Program-made: the position numbers and the translations under genes
Notes under the pieces: generated by a model
What the model was told of the DNA's origin: nothing
Databases searched by the model: none
Seen by the model: the letters and a program-made list of their open reading frames with translations, nothing else
Shown: positions 36,603 to 45,657 of the stretch, piece after piece
How the letters are laid out: the number at the start of each line of letters is the position of its first letter
Position numbering within the stretch: the stretch's first letter is position 1
Assembly (NCBI RefSeq): GCF_004342175.1
Contig: NZ_SMAO01000005.1
Coordinates: 124,001 to 188,000 of the forward strand
Reading direction: 5' to 3'
DNA length: 64,000 bases
Source: Thiobaca trueperi
GTDB taxonomy: Bacteria; Pseudomonadota; Gammaproteobacteria; Chromatiales; Chromatiaceae

Positions 36603-37586
36603 ATGTCCGACAAGGCCCCCTGGATCACCTTCCGCCCCGAACTCAAGGTGCTCGACTGCACCGTGCGGGACGGCGGGTTGGTCAACGCCCATCAATTCAG
36701 CGACGATTTCGTCAAGGCCGTCTATCGCGCCTGCGTTGAGGCGGGCATCGATTACATGGAGATCGGCTACAAGAACTCCCCGCGCGTCTTCCCCAGGGAT
36801 AAATTCGGTCCCTGGCGTCACTGCGACGAGGCGGACATCCGGCGCATCGTCGGCGATCACGATCCGGTCAAGACCGGGCTCAAGCTGGCAGCCATGGCTG
36901 ATGCCGGCAAGAGCGACTGGGAGACCCAGATCGTGCCCGCCGCCGAGAGTCCGCTGTCGATGATCCGCGTCGCCTTCTATGCCCATCAGGTGTCGGAGGC
37001 GGTCGACATGATCCGCCACGCCCATGAACTCGGCTACGAGACCACGGCCAACCTCATGGCGATCTCCAACATTACCGAAGAAGAGATCGATACCGTCCTG
37101 GAGGCCATCGCTGAAACGCCGGCCACGACCATGGTCATCGTCGACAGCTTCGGCTATCTCTACCGCGAACAGATCGACCGGCTCTACAAGAAATATGCCG
37201 GGGCGATGGAAGGCACCGGCAAGGAGATCGGCATCCACGCCCATAACAACCTCCAACTGGCCTTTGCCAATACCATCGAGGCTATCATCCTGGGCTGCAA
37301 CCGGGTCGATTCGACCCTGTACGGCTTCGGGCGCGGCGCGGGCAACTGTCACACCGAATTGCTGCTGGGCTTCCTGCGCAACCCCAAGTTCGACATGCGC
37401 CCGGTGATCGAGGTGATCCAGAACTATCTCCTGCCGCTGCGCAGGGAACTGGATTGGGGGCCGTCAATCCCTTACAACATCACCGGCCAGCTCAACCAGC
37501 ATCCGCGCACTGCCATCGAGTGGCGGGAAGGACCGACCCCGGACGATTTTCTGACTTTTTACGATAAGGTTGTATCGGAGATCTAA
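36603..37586 (+). CDS. HMGL-like aldolase catalytic-domain protein
   Basis: 327 aa from ATG 36603 with GGAGA 8 bases upstream. LDCTVRDGGLVNAHQF holds the metal-binding Asp; GIHAHNNLQLAFANTIEAI holds the His pair of the DRE-TIM metallolyase barrel. The family includes HMG-CoA lyase, 4-hydroxy-2-oxovalerate aldolase and isopropylmalate synthase. This short single-domain form cannot be assigned to one reaction. Its stop is 3 bp before gltA, and the gltA ribosome-binding site overlaps its end, so they are co-transcribed. Confidence 0.82.
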   Translation: MSDKAPWITFRPELKVLDCTVRDGGLVNAHQFSDDFVKAVYRACVEAGIDYMEIGYKNSPRVFPRDKFGPWRHCDEADIRRIVGDHDPVKTGLKLAAMADAGKSDWETQIVPAAESPLSMIRVAFYAHQVSEAVDMIRHAHELGYETTANLMAISNITEEEIDTVLEAIAETPATTMVIVDSFGYLYREQIDRLYKKYAGAMEGTGKEIGIHAHNNLQLAFANTIEAIILGCNRVDSTLYGFGRGAGNCHTELLLGFLRNPKFDMRPVIEVIQNYLLPLRRELDWGPSIPYNITGQLNQHPRTAIEWREGPTPDDFLTFYDKVVSEI

Positions 37587-37589
37587 GCT

Positions 37590-38885
37590 ATGCCGACTGA
37601 AGCAACCCTGACCATTGGTGATTCACAGTACCAGTTTCCAATCATTGAAGGCAGCGAAGGCGAGCGCGCCATCGACATCCAGGATCTGCGGGCAAAGACC
37701 GGTTACATCACGCTTGACCCCGGTTACGGCAATACCGGCAGTTGCGAGAGCGCTATCACCTTCATCGACGGCGAGAAGGGGATTCTGCGTTATCGCGGGA
37801 TCCCCATCGAACAGTTCGAGCAGGCGCCCAACTTCGTTGAAGTGGCCTGGCTGCTGATCTTCGGTCATCTGCCCTGCCCGGATGAATACAAGACCTTTTC
37901 CGACGATCTGACGGCGACCGCCAACCTCGATGAGAGCATGAAGCATCATTTCGAGGGCTTTCCGCGTTCGGCTCCGCCGATGGCCATCCTCTCGGCCATG
38001 ATCAATGCGCTCTCCTGCTTCCATCCCGAATTTTTCGAGCTGGAGGACAAGGATGATTTCCGGGAGGCCGCCGCCGGACTCATCAGCAAGGTCCGCACCA
38101 TCGCGGCCTATGCCTATCGTCAGTCCATTGGTCTGCCTTATATCTATCCCAACCCTGCGCTGCGTTATGTGCCCAATTTCCTGCACATGATGTTCTCTCA
38201 GCCCTATGCGGAGCATGTCTGCGATCCGCTGGTGCGGGATGCGCTCAATCTCATCCTGCTGCTGCACGCCGATCATGAGCAGAACTGTTCGACCTCCACC
38301 GTGCGGATGGTCGGATCCAGTCAGGCCAACCTCTTTGCTTCCTGCGCAGCGGGTGTCTGCGCGCTCTGGGGGCCGCTGCATGGTGGGGCGAATGTCGCCG
38401 TGCTGGAGATGCTGGAGCAGATCCATCAGGGCCAGATCAGCCCGGAGGACTATGTCCGGCTGGCGAAGGACAGGGACAGCAAGGTGCGTCTGATGGGCTT
38501 CGGGCATCGGGTCTACCGCAATTTCGATCCGCGCGCCAAAATGCTGGCGCGAGTCGCCGACAATCTGCTGCCGACGTTAGGCGTTCATGATCCGTTGCTC
38601 GACATCGCGCGCAAGCTGGAGGAAATCGCCCTGGAGGATCCCTATTTCATCGATCGTCAGCTCTATCCCAACGTCGATTTCTATAGCGGTATCATCCTGC
38701 GCGCCATTGGCATCCCGACCAACATGTTCACCGTCATGTTCGCCATCGGTCGTTTGCCGGGCTGGATCGCGCACTGGTGGGAGCAGTCCGAGACGCAGGG
38801 GACCAAGATCGCCCGTCCGCGTCAGATCTACATGGGGCCGAACGAGACCGATCATGTGCCGAGAGGCGAGCGTTGCGGCTGCTGA
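37590..38885 (+). CDS. gltA: Citrate synthase
   Basis: 431 aa, the size of hexameric type citrate synthases. Catalytic residues: His in LLHADHEQN, His in WGPLHGGANVAVL and Asp in NVDFYSGIIL; also GFGHRVYRNFDPRAK. It condenses oxaloacetate and acetyl-CoA at the entry to the TCA cycle. GGAGAT overlaps the stop of the aldolase gene upstream. A compound hairpin follows. Confidence 0.95.
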   Translation: MPTEATLTIGDSQYQFPIIEGSEGERAIDIQDLRAKTGYITLDPGYGNTGSCESAITFIDGEKGILRYRGIPIEQFEQAPNFVEVAWLLIFGHLPCPDEYKTFSDDLTATANLDESMKHHFEGFPRSAPPMAILSAMINALSCFHPEFFELEDKDDFREAAAGLISKVRTIAAYAYRQSIGLPYIYPNPALRYVPNFLHMMFSQPYAEHVCDPLVRDALNLILLLHADHEQNCSTSTVRMVGSSQANLFASCAAGVCALWGPLHGGANVAVLEMLEQIHQGQISPEDYVRLAKDRDSKVRLMGFGHRVYRNFDPRAKMLARVADNLLPTLGVHDPLLDIARKLEEIALEDPYFIDRQLYPNVDFYSGIILRAIGIPTNMFTVMFAIGRLPGWIAHWWEQSETQGTKIARPRQIYMGPNETDHVPRGERCGC

Positions 38886-38912
38886 GATAACGGCGATCCG
38901 GGCCGAAATGGA

Positions 38913-38974
38913 CAGAATGAGCAGGGTTGACGGCATGGTTAATGCCATGTTTCGGATGCTGTTCATTCTGTCTC
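38913..38974. terminator. Nested hairpin after gltA
   Basis: GACAGAATGAGCAG pairs with CTGTTCATTCTGTC (one G-T pair), enclosing an inner GGCAT/ATGCC hairpin. There is no T-run, so its role as terminator or RNA element is uncertain. Confidence 0.5.
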
Positions 38975-39048
38975 AATGTGAGCGTTTGGATCGGCATGAC
39001 CATGTCAGTCATTTCAGCCACTCAACCTGTTGAGTCTTGGAGGCGCTC

Positions 39049-39603
39049 GTGGCGCTGCGGATCAAAAGTCACTGGATGAACGAAGGCCGGGAGCGATCGC
39101 TCCCGGAGATCGCCAGTGCGCTGGCCTCCATCGCCTGGCGCATCGCCCTGGACAAGGCCATCACCCTGCACTGCGAGCGCTTCACGTACGCGAGCGACGT
39201 GCAGCGTCTGGAGGTGATTCAGGAATATCTGGCGTTTCTGATCCAGATCGCCGACCGGCTCGCGTATGCGCAGCTGAACGACGCGAATCGCCGGGAGCTG
39301 ATCACCGCCTTTGCCAGCAAGTTGTGCGGACATGTCCAGGACAACAGCCAGGATCTGCTGGGTTCAGGCGATTACGGCAGCCCATTCATTGCGCGGCTCA
39401 ATCAGCGTGCGGATGAGTATGCCGAATTTCAGTTTGACGACGACGGTCCCGGTTATGCCCTGCTGCGTCATCTCGGTCTCGCGATTCAGACCCTGGTGGG
39501 GGATGCGCCGGAAAATCGCTGGGTGATCGATCAGGTCATGGACCGTGATGGCAGCGATGCCAGTCGGATTTTTGCCAAAGCCTTTGCGGATCTGTGCGGC
39601 TGA
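39049..39603 (+). CDS. Conserved-looking cytosolic protein, unrecognised
   Basis: 184 aa from GTG 39049, with GGAGG 5 bases upstream; the in-frame TTG at 39037 is less well placed. Helical, soluble, no signal. Features: WRIALDKAITLHCERFTY, FLIQIADRLAYAQLNDANRRELITAFA and FAKAFADLCG. No family recognised. No close operon partner is visible. Confidence 0.72.
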   Translation: MALRIKSHWMNEGRERSLPEIASALASIAWRIALDKAITLHCERFTYASDVQRLEVIQEYLAFLIQIADRLAYAQLNDANRRELITAFASKLCGHVQDNSQDLLGSGDYGSPFIARLNQRADEYAEFQFDDDGPGYALLRHLGLAIQTLVGDAPENRWVIDQVMDRDGSDASRIFAKAFADLCG

Positions 39604-39821
39604 CGCATCGGACACTATTCAGGTCTTGCTTTTCGCGCGATTGAACGCCATGATCCGCGCCACGTCACTCGTCTCGTTCCGCGCCATCCCGCCTCAGAGA
39701 CACCTCAGCGACGTTCATCCATCGAGGCTGGTTCTCATCCGGCCCTCATCTGTTCAACCCGGTTTTCGACACACGCGGCAAAGATCGCGGGATACCACCG
39801 GGTTTTTGGAGAAAATCATAT

Positions 39822-40181
39822 ATGTACATGAAGATAGGTGGCGATACGCTGGCGCTTGACGGCGCTATCCGTGGTCAGATCGAATCCGAAGCGCAGAAGC
39901 TTGCGAACCGGTTTCCTGACGAACGGATTGAGGCGCACGTCACCATCCAGGAAGAGTTCGATCCGCTGCACGGGCATCGTGTGCGCTGCGAACTGAGCGC
40001 AAAGGTGGGGTCAGGGCGTCAGATGGTGGTGCGCGATGCCCGCAAGACCGCCGATGAGGCCATCAACGAGGTCTTCACCGCCGCCCGTCGCAGTGTCCGC
40101 CGTTTGCGTCGTCCCAGCGTCCTCCACGCAAATCCCGTTTCCCCTGCAACCTTGCGCGCCGCACCGGCTACCACGCATTGA
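39822..40181 (+). CDS. RaiA/HPF-like ribosome-associated protein
   Basis: 119 aa. The beta-alpha-beta-beta-beta-alpha pattern (MYMKIGGDTLALDGAIRGQIESE ... RIEAHVTIQEE ... VRCELSAKVGSGRQMVVRDARKTADEAINEVFTAARRSVRRL) fits the sigma-54 modulation/S30AE family, which binds the ribosomal decoding region during stasis. It lacks the long-HPF dimerisation domain; the last 20 residues are Ala/Pro-rich and unlike the family. GGAGA lies before the ATG. Confidence 0.75.
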   Translation: MYMKIGGDTLALDGAIRGQIESEAQKLANRFPDERIEAHVTIQEEFDPLHGHRVRCELSAKVGSGRQMVVRDARKTADEAINEVFTAARRSVRRLRRPSVLHANPVSPATLRAAPATTH

Positions 40182-40293
40182 AGTCGCCGCGTTTGACCCA
40201 CCCCTCGCCAAGCCCTGTCTTGACTGACGCCGTTCAGTACCTATGTTCGAGCGAATCCACCATCGAACAGAGACCATCGCTCAGGAGTTTGGC

Positions 40294-41211
40294 ATGAAGG
40301 TAGCCATTATCGGCGGAACCGGATTTGTCGGTTTCCATCTCACGCGCCATCTGCTCGCCGCCGGTCATATCCCGCGCCTGCTGGTGCGTCCCGGCAGCGA
40401 AGGCAGGATTGAAGAGCGTGACGCCTGCGAGATCGTTCAGGGTGATGTCGAGGATCGCGCCAGCCTGAACGACTGTCTCGCGGGTGCGGATGCCGTCATC
40501 TATCTCATCGGTATCCTGCGCGAGTTTCCCGCGCGCGGCGTCACCTTCGATGCTTTGCAGCATCAGGGTGTGGTGAAGACCATCGCCGCCGCTCAGGCGC
40601 AGGGCGTGGAGCGTTTCCTGCTGATGAGCGCCAACGGCATCCATGCCGACGGCACGCCTTATCAGCGCACCAAATATCAGGCCGAACAGGCGCTCAAGGC
40701 ATCCTCACTGCGCTGGACCATCTTCCGTCCATCGGTGATCTTTGGCGACCCGCAGGGACGCATGGAGTTCTGCTCCCAGCTCAAAAAAGACATCATCGAC
40801 AGCCCCTTGCCGGCGCCGCTGTTCTATCGGGGTCTGCTGCCGACGAATGCGGGTGGCTTCGAGCTGGCGCCGGTCAGCGTCGGTGATGTGGCGGCCGCCT
40901 TTACGCTGGCGCTTGCCGAGTCACGCACCGAGTCTCAGACCTACAGTCTGTGCGGTCCCCAACGCTATAGCTGGAAGGCGATTCTGAACACCATCGCGGC
41001 GGCGTCCGGCAAGCACAAGCTCATGATGCCGGCCCCGGTGCTGCCCATCCAGGCAGCGGCGAGTCTCTTTGACCGCTATCCCTGGTTCCCGATCTCGCGT
41101 GACCAGATCCAGATGCTGATGGAAGGGAATGTCTGTCATGACAATGACAGCTTCGCCCGCCTGGGGCTGACGCCCACGCCATTCGGGGTGGATCAGTTGA
41201 CCTATCTGTGA
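40294..41211 (+). CDS. NDUFA9-like NAD(P)-binding atypical SDR
   Basis: 305 aa from ATG 40294, with CAGGAG 7-8 bases upstream. The Rossmann glycine motif IIGGTGFVGFHL opens the protein; GDVEDRASL, FLLMSANG, YQRTKYQAEQ and FRPSVIFG follow. This is the atypical SDR group that includes the NDUFA9 subunit of complex I and quinone-related reductases. The catalytic Tyr-Lys survives in YQRTKYQAE. Substrate unknown. Confidence 0.82.
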   Translation: MKVAIIGGTGFVGFHLTRHLLAAGHIPRLLVRPGSEGRIEERDACEIVQGDVEDRASLNDCLAGADAVIYLIGILREFPARGVTFDALQHQGVVKTIAAAQAQGVERFLLMSANGIHADGTPYQRTKYQAEQALKASSLRWTIFRPSVIFGDPQGRMEFCSQLKKDIIDSPLPAPLFYRGLLPTNAGGFELAPVSVGDVAAAFTLALAESRTESQTYSLCGPQRYSWKAILNTIAAASGKHKLMMPAPVLPIQAAASLFDRYPWFPISRDQIQMLMEGNVCHDNDSFARLGLTPTPFGVDQLTYL

Positions 41212-41233
41212 TCGGGGCAGATGAGCAATCTTC

Positions 41234-41314
41234 CCGAGACCGTTCGTTGTCGTTGTCGTAATCGAAGATTCGCAAGCCGAAGACGACAACGACAATGATT
41301 GGAGACGGTCTCGG
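41234..41314. terminator. Long interrupted inverted repeat between convergent genes
   Basis: CCGAGACCGT ... GTTGTCGTTGTCGT pairs with ACGACAACGACAA ... ACGGTCTCGG. The inner arms are GTTGTC triplet-like repeats. It lies between convergent stops and probably acts as a bidirectional terminator. Confidence 0.6.
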
Positions 41315-41338
41315 AACATCTGCACTGCGGTACTCGCG

Positions 41339-42577
41339 TCACATCTTCAGCCCCAGCATCAGGTCCATCACATTGGTACCGGTTGGCCCGGTGCAGATCA
41401 AATCGCCGCTGGCCTCCAGCAGACGCCCTGCATCGGCGCGCGCCAGGCTCTCCCGCACGTTGAAGCCGGCCAGTTCGGCGCGCTCCACGGTACAGCCATC
41501 GACCAGCGCGCCGGCATCCTCGGTCGGGCCGTCCGTGCCATCGGTCCCGGCACTGAGCAGCAGGCAATCGTTCCGCCCGGTGATCTCGATTGCTGCGGCG
41601 AGCGCCAGATGCTGATTGCGTCCGCCACGTCCGGGTGTCGCTGGCAGTCTGACGGTCGTTTCGCCGCCCCAGATATGCAGACCTGGCGGGCCTTCAAGCA
41701 GCTCGCGGGCCAGCGTCTGGCCGCATTGCGCCGCATCGCCAGCGATGAAGGCCTCATGCAACCGGTACGGCAGATCCTCTGCCGCCGCTGCCCTGGCGAC
41801 GGCGGCCTTGGCCTCGTCAAGCGTGGCGATCAGTTCCACCGCAGGACCAGCGCGAGACATCGCCCCGCGTTCACTCAGACCGCGCCGAACCCAGTCCGCC
41901 AGCCATTCAGGCAGATCCAGATCAGCCACCGTTTCAGCGAGGTTCGGATCGGGCACCAGCAGACCCGATCCGATGACGCCCGGATCATTGCCCGGCACAT
42001 CCGAGATCGCCAGACACCGCACCGCTCGATCCGCCAGACTGTGCAGCAGACCACCGCCCTTGATTCGCGACACTGACTTGCGCACCCGGTTGACGGCGTC
42101 GATGGGCAGACCGCTGCCGAGCAGCCAGCGGTTCACCCGCTCCAGCTCCGCAAGTCCGAACCCCTCAATCGGCGCCTCCGCCAGACTCGATGCCCCGCCT
42201 GAGATCAGACAGAGCAGCGTGGCATCGCGCGGCGCCTCCCGCATCGCGTCGATCAGGCGTGTTCCGGCCGCCAGACTCCCGGCAGTGGGGACAGGATGGC
42301 CGCCAACATGCGACTCGATCCCGAGCGCCGCGAGCCGTTCCCGGTTCAGATGCCCCGTCTTGGTGATGAGGATACCGCCGACGCAGCAGTCGCCCAGCGC
42401 GTCGCAGGCGCCCTGGGTCATGGATTCAGCCGCCTTGCCGATGGCGCAGAACCAGACCGGGCCGCTGATCGGACGCGCGGCGAGTGTCCGGCGCACCGCC
42501 GCACGCCCGCCGACCGCCTTCAGAGCGACGGCGAAGAGACGCAGGATCTGTCGGCGTGAGTCGGCGCGGCCAGACAT
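41339..42577 (-). CDS. Glycerate 2-kinase (MOFRL/DUF4147 family)
   Basis: 412 aa. Family features: FCAIGKAAESMTQGA near residue 43, LISGGASSLAEAPIEG near 130, LAISDVPGNDPGVIGSG near 195, IWGGETTVRLPATPGRGGRNQHLAL near 305, and LSAGTDGTDGPTEDAGALVDG near 350. It phosphorylates glycerate to 2-phosphoglycerate. In an autotroph it may help recycle glycolate-derived carbon. The start is 5 bp after the tsaB stop, so it is the last gene of the tsaB group. Confidence 0.88.
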   Translation of the reverse strand: MSGRADSRRQILRLFAVALKAVGGRAAVRRTLAARPISGPVWFCAIGKAAESMTQGACDALGDCCVGGILITKTGHLNRERLAALGIESHVGGHPVPTAGSLAAGTRLIDAMREAPRDATLLCLISGGASSLAEAPIEGFGLAELERVNRWLLGSGLPIDAVNRVRKSVSRIKGGGLLHSLADRAVRCLAISDVPGNDPGVIGSGLLVPDPNLAETVADLDLPEWLADWVRRGLSERGAMSRAGPAVELIATLDEAKAAVARAAAAEDLPYRLHEAFIAGDAAQCGQTLARELLEGPPGLHIWGGETTVRLPATPGRGGRNQHLALAAAIEITGRNDCLLLSAGTDGTDGPTEDAGALVDGCTVERAELAGFNVRESLARADAGRLLEASGDLICTGPTGTNVMDLMLGLKM

Positions 42578-42582
42578 TCAGA

Positions 42583-43254
42583 TCACCGTGTGACCTGATC
42601 CCGCAGATAAACCGGCGTAGCCAGTTCGGGTGGCAGATGCCGGCCCGCTGTAAAGTCCGCAGCGGCCAGCACGGCGATGTCGCGAGCCTCGCAGAAGGCC
42701 GCCGGATTCGCGCCGTCCAGGGCATCGCCAACCTGGGTTTGCAGGGTCAGATCATAGGCCGACCATCCCGGCCCCACACCGTACCAGCCCGCTCCAGCGG
42801 GAATCGCGATCCGTTCAGGCGGGCAGACCCGTTCTTCACCCTGCGCCACGGCGAGGTCGTGCTCGCCGATCTCGAAGCAGCCCCAATAGACCTCGTCCAT
42901 ACGGGCATTCAGCGCCGTCAGCAGTCGCCGCTGTCCGCCGCGCCGGAATTGACCCTGCGCCAGCGCGCCCAGGGTCGAGACCGGCACCACCGGCAGCCCG
43001 GCGCCGAAGGCCGCGCCCTGAATCACGGCGGTGGCGATACGCACGCCGGTGAAGGAGCCGGGACCGCGACCAAAGGCCAGCGCGTTCAGATCGGTCAGAA
43101 GGAGTCCGGCCCCATCCAGCAACGCCTGCATCATGGGCAGAATGCGTTCGCCATGCTGGCGCGGGGCGGTTTCAAGCAGTTGTTCGACACCGCCATCCAG
43201 CAGCAGGGCGGCGGAACAGGTATCACCAGAGGTATCGATTGCCAGCAGTTTCAT
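42583..43254 (-). CDS. tsaB: tRNA threonylcarbamoyladenosine biosynthesis protein TsaB
   Basis: 223 aa from ATG 43254. LLAIDTSGDTCSAALL (ASKHA fold) and FGRGPGSFTGVRIATAVIQG identify TsaB, the non-catalytic partner of TsaD in making t6A37 on ANN-decoding tRNAs. Its 5' end overlaps the preceding gene by 32 bp, so translation is coupled. Confidence 0.92.
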   Translation of the reverse strand: MKLLAIDTSGDTCSAALLLDGGVEQLLETAPRQHGERILPMMQALLDGAGLLLTDLNALAFGRGPGSFTGVRIATAVIQGAAFGAGLPVVPVSTLGALAQGQFRRGGQRRLLTALNARMDEVYWGCFEIGEHDLAVAQGEERVCPPERIAIPAGAGWYGVGPGWSAYDLTLQTQVGDALDGANPAAFCEARDIAVLAAADFTAGRHLPPELATPVYLRDQVTR

Positions 43255-44197
43255 AGGAATCGGGCCTTGAGAGCGGGGCGAAGTCGCCAAAATCCAGGGG
43301 GCTCGATTCTATACCCTCATCCTCTTCATCCTCGATCTGATGAATAAAGGGGTAGGGCGCCTGCAGAATCCAGCCCCGGAAGATCCGGTTCAAAGCGCCA
43401 GACTCCTGGCAGGGTGGCTTGTCGCTGTCGATCTCGATCACAAACAGCTTGATGCGACCCATCATCCGCTGGGGATCGGTGAGCAGGGTTTGGGCGGCCC
43501 AGCCTTCCAGACCATCCAGAAAATCCTCGCGGCGGATGATCGCGGCATTGAGTTGCGCCGCCAGTCCGAACAGCAGCAGTTGCTTGTACTCCAGCTCCGG
43601 ATCCATCCACAGCATGGACGAATCAGTCGAACCGGGCAGACCGCCTGGATGCGTGCGCGGGTTCATCAATTCGAGGTGAAGCCGGTGGAGATCGCTCCAG
43701 GTCTGTGCCGGCAGGGGCGTGTTCCAGCGCGCGGCGTAACGGATCTGGCGATTGGCGAAGCGGAAAAGATTGCGGATCGCCCATTCGCGCTTGCGTTGCA
43801 GACGCTCTGACAGCGCAGCGGACGATTGGTCGATCTGACGCAGTGACTGATGCAGATTCACGAACATGAGTCGGTAGAGACGCTGTTCCAGCGTGACCCC
43901 GGACGCCGTCGGCAGGTGTGCGCCACCCGTGTGTTTCGGTTTGGGCAGGCTCGCGCAGGTCTTCAGCAGCGGCGCCTTGAGGGTCGAGAGGACGGAGAGC
44001 CGCCGGCTGGGCGAAATCTCCGCCCGGCGCAGGTTCTCCAGCGTCAGCATCAATCCCGGTCCGGCCTGACGCACGCCGGCTGATTTGAGTCCGTTCAGCC
44101 AGTCGTGCAGTTGCTCCAGATCGCCATCGAAGCGTGGTCGCATGCATTCGCGGATTGCCAGCGGCGAGGGGAGGGCAGGGGCGTCGAAGGTCGGCAT
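43223..44197 (-). CDS. Large unrecognised cytosolic protein overlapping tsaB
   Basis: 324 aa. No signal or membrane segment. Helix-rich centre (LEQRLYRLMFVNLHQSLRQIDQ, ERLQRKREWAIRNLFRFANRQIRY), then LELMNPRTHPGGL, LFGLAAQLNAAIIRREDFLDGLEGWAAQTL and LFVIEIDSDKPP; acidic stretch QIEDEEDEGIESS near the end. Reminiscent of the proteobacterial PilZ-adaptor-like conserved hypotheticals that count cells, but I do not recognise a family. The last 32 bp overlap tsaB. Real by length and coding bias. Confidence 0.75.
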   Translation of the reverse strand: MPTFDAPALPSPLAIRECMRPRFDGDLEQLHDWLNGLKSAGVRQAGPGLMLTLENLRRAEISPSRRLSVLSTLKAPLLKTCASLPKPKHTGGAHLPTASGVTLEQRLYRLMFVNLHQSLRQIDQSSAALSERLQRKREWAIRNLFRFANRQIRYAARWNTPLPAQTWSDLHRLHLELMNPRTHPGGLPGSTDSSMLWMDPELEYKQLLLFGLAAQLNAAIIRREDFLDGLEGWAAQTLLTDPQRMMGRIKLFVIEIDSDKPPCQESGALNRIFRGWILQAPYPFIHQIEDEEDEGIESSPLDFGDFAPLSRPDSYETAGNRYLW

Positions 44198-44343
44198 GGC
44201 GCAGCTTCCGCTCAGGGAACGACGGTCAGACCGCAGCCGTCCGGTCCATCAGGCTGCGGGGCGTCGATTCAGTGTGGACACAGGGTCGTTGCCGACAATG
44301 TTAGCCTCAAGTGCCTGTACGGAAATGATGAGCCGGTCGCACT

Positions 44344-45333
44344 TCAGGACATCCGTTGCAGAATGGCCTGGGTTTCGGCGGTCGGAATGCGCGGGCCGAG
44401 ACTGGTCACCAGCTTGGCCGAGGCCGCCGCAGCCAGATCGCCCGCGCGCTGGTGGCTCCAGCCCTGGCTCAGACCAAAGAGGAAGGCGCCAGCGAACATA
44501 TCGCCCGCGCCCACCGTATCCACCGCCGTCACCTTGACCGGATTGATCTCGATCAGCGTCTGTCCGTCCCAGACCAGTGCGCCCTCTGGGCCACGGGTGA
44601 TGGCGAAATTCCGGCTGATGGTCTTGAGATAATCCACCGCCTGATGCAGATCGTCGGAACCGGCCATGCCCATCGCCTCGAATTCATTGGCGAAGAGCAG
44701 ATCCACGCCCGAGCCGATCATCTCCAGCAGACCCGGCTTGAAGAACTTGACCATGTTCGGATCGGACAGCGAGATCGCCGTCTTCACGCCCGAGGCATCG
44801 GCGATGCGCTTGGCCTCAATCGATGCCTGACGGGCCGTGTCCGACGTCACCAGATAGCCTTCGGTATAGAACCAGTCCGAATCCCGCAGCGCGTCCTCGA
44901 TCAACTCGTTGGTGGACAGATTGCCGCTGACCCCGAGGAAGGTGCACATGGTCCGGTCGCTGTCCGGCGTCACCAGCACCACGCAGCGCCCGGTGTGGCC
45001 CTGATCCTTCAGGGTGTGATGATTGGTATCCACGCCGCCGTCGAGCAGATCCTGCATATAGAAGTGTCCCAACTCGTCGTCGGCCACCTTGCAGGAATAA
45101 AAGCCCTTGCCGCCGAACTGGCTGAAGGCAATGATCGAATTCGCCGCCGACCCGCCCGAGCCGCGCTGATGATGGCGATCACGCAGATGGTGCATGATGC
45201 TTGCCTGCTGCGCCTCATCGACCAGGGTCATCACCCCTTTGTCGATGCCGAGGATCCCCAGATCGCCGGCCTCCACCTCGTACTCCATGTCCACCAGTGC
45301 ATTACCGATGCCGTAGATGTGATATTTCGCCAT
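44344..45333 (-). CDS. Adenosine kinase-like PfkB family sugar kinase
   Basis: 329 aa from ATG 45333 (MAKYHIYGIGNALVDMEYEV). The first ribokinase signature region has GSGGSAANSIIAFSQFGGKG near residue 60; the second is VDTVGAGDMFAGAFLFGL near 280 with the catalytic Asp. Such bacterial PfkB enzymes are usually annotated as adenosine kinase and recycle adenosine, as from S-adenosylhomocysteine turnover. Same direction as the tsaB group but separated by 146 bp. Confidence 0.87.
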   Translation of the reverse strand: MAKYHIYGIGNALVDMEYEVEAGDLGILGIDKGVMTLVDEAQQASIMHHLRDRHHQRGSGGSAANSIIAFSQFGGKGFYSCKVADDELGHFYMQDLLDGGVDTNHHTLKDQGHTGRCVVLVTPDSDRTMCTFLGVSGNLSTNELIEDALRDSDWFYTEGYLVTSDTARQASIEAKRIADASGVKTAISLSDPNMVKFFKPGLLEMIGSGVDLLFANEFEAMGMAGSDDLHQAVDYLKTISRNFAITRGPEGALVWDGQTLIEINPVKVTAVDTVGAGDMFAGAFLFGLSQGWSHQRAGDLAAAASAKLVTSLGPRIPTAETQAILQRMS

Positions 45334-45657
45334 GATTGCTCCGCTGTTGGGTGTCAAACGCGGCATTGTACAGGGTCGGGCATGGTGATCTGGTATGGCG
45401 ACGGTTCGTCTGTTATGCCTGACTGCATCGAACGGATGGTGCGCGCCAGGGTTGGGCCTGTTCCGGGACGCCGCGCCGCCGGAGCAGGTCGAGATAAGGC
45501 GCCCAGTTTGAAAGAGAGCCGTCCGCACGGCGTGCGCGTTGCGGCTTGACAGATGACATTTGCGGACTACGCTTGGGCCGGACTGCATGTCAGTCTAGGG
45601 CAAGAAAACGAGACTGCAATTTAGAACATGTTGTGTTACCTAAGTTGAGAGTTCACA
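45334..45657. other. 324-bp junction between GC-rich core and AT-richer cassette region
   Basis: The first 220 bp are GC-rich with no gene supported; the last 70 bp become AT-rich. GTTGAGA at 45645-45651 is one base off the integron core GTTRRRY and could be the left boundary of the first cassette. No attC palindrome or integrase was seen here. Confidence 0.4.
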
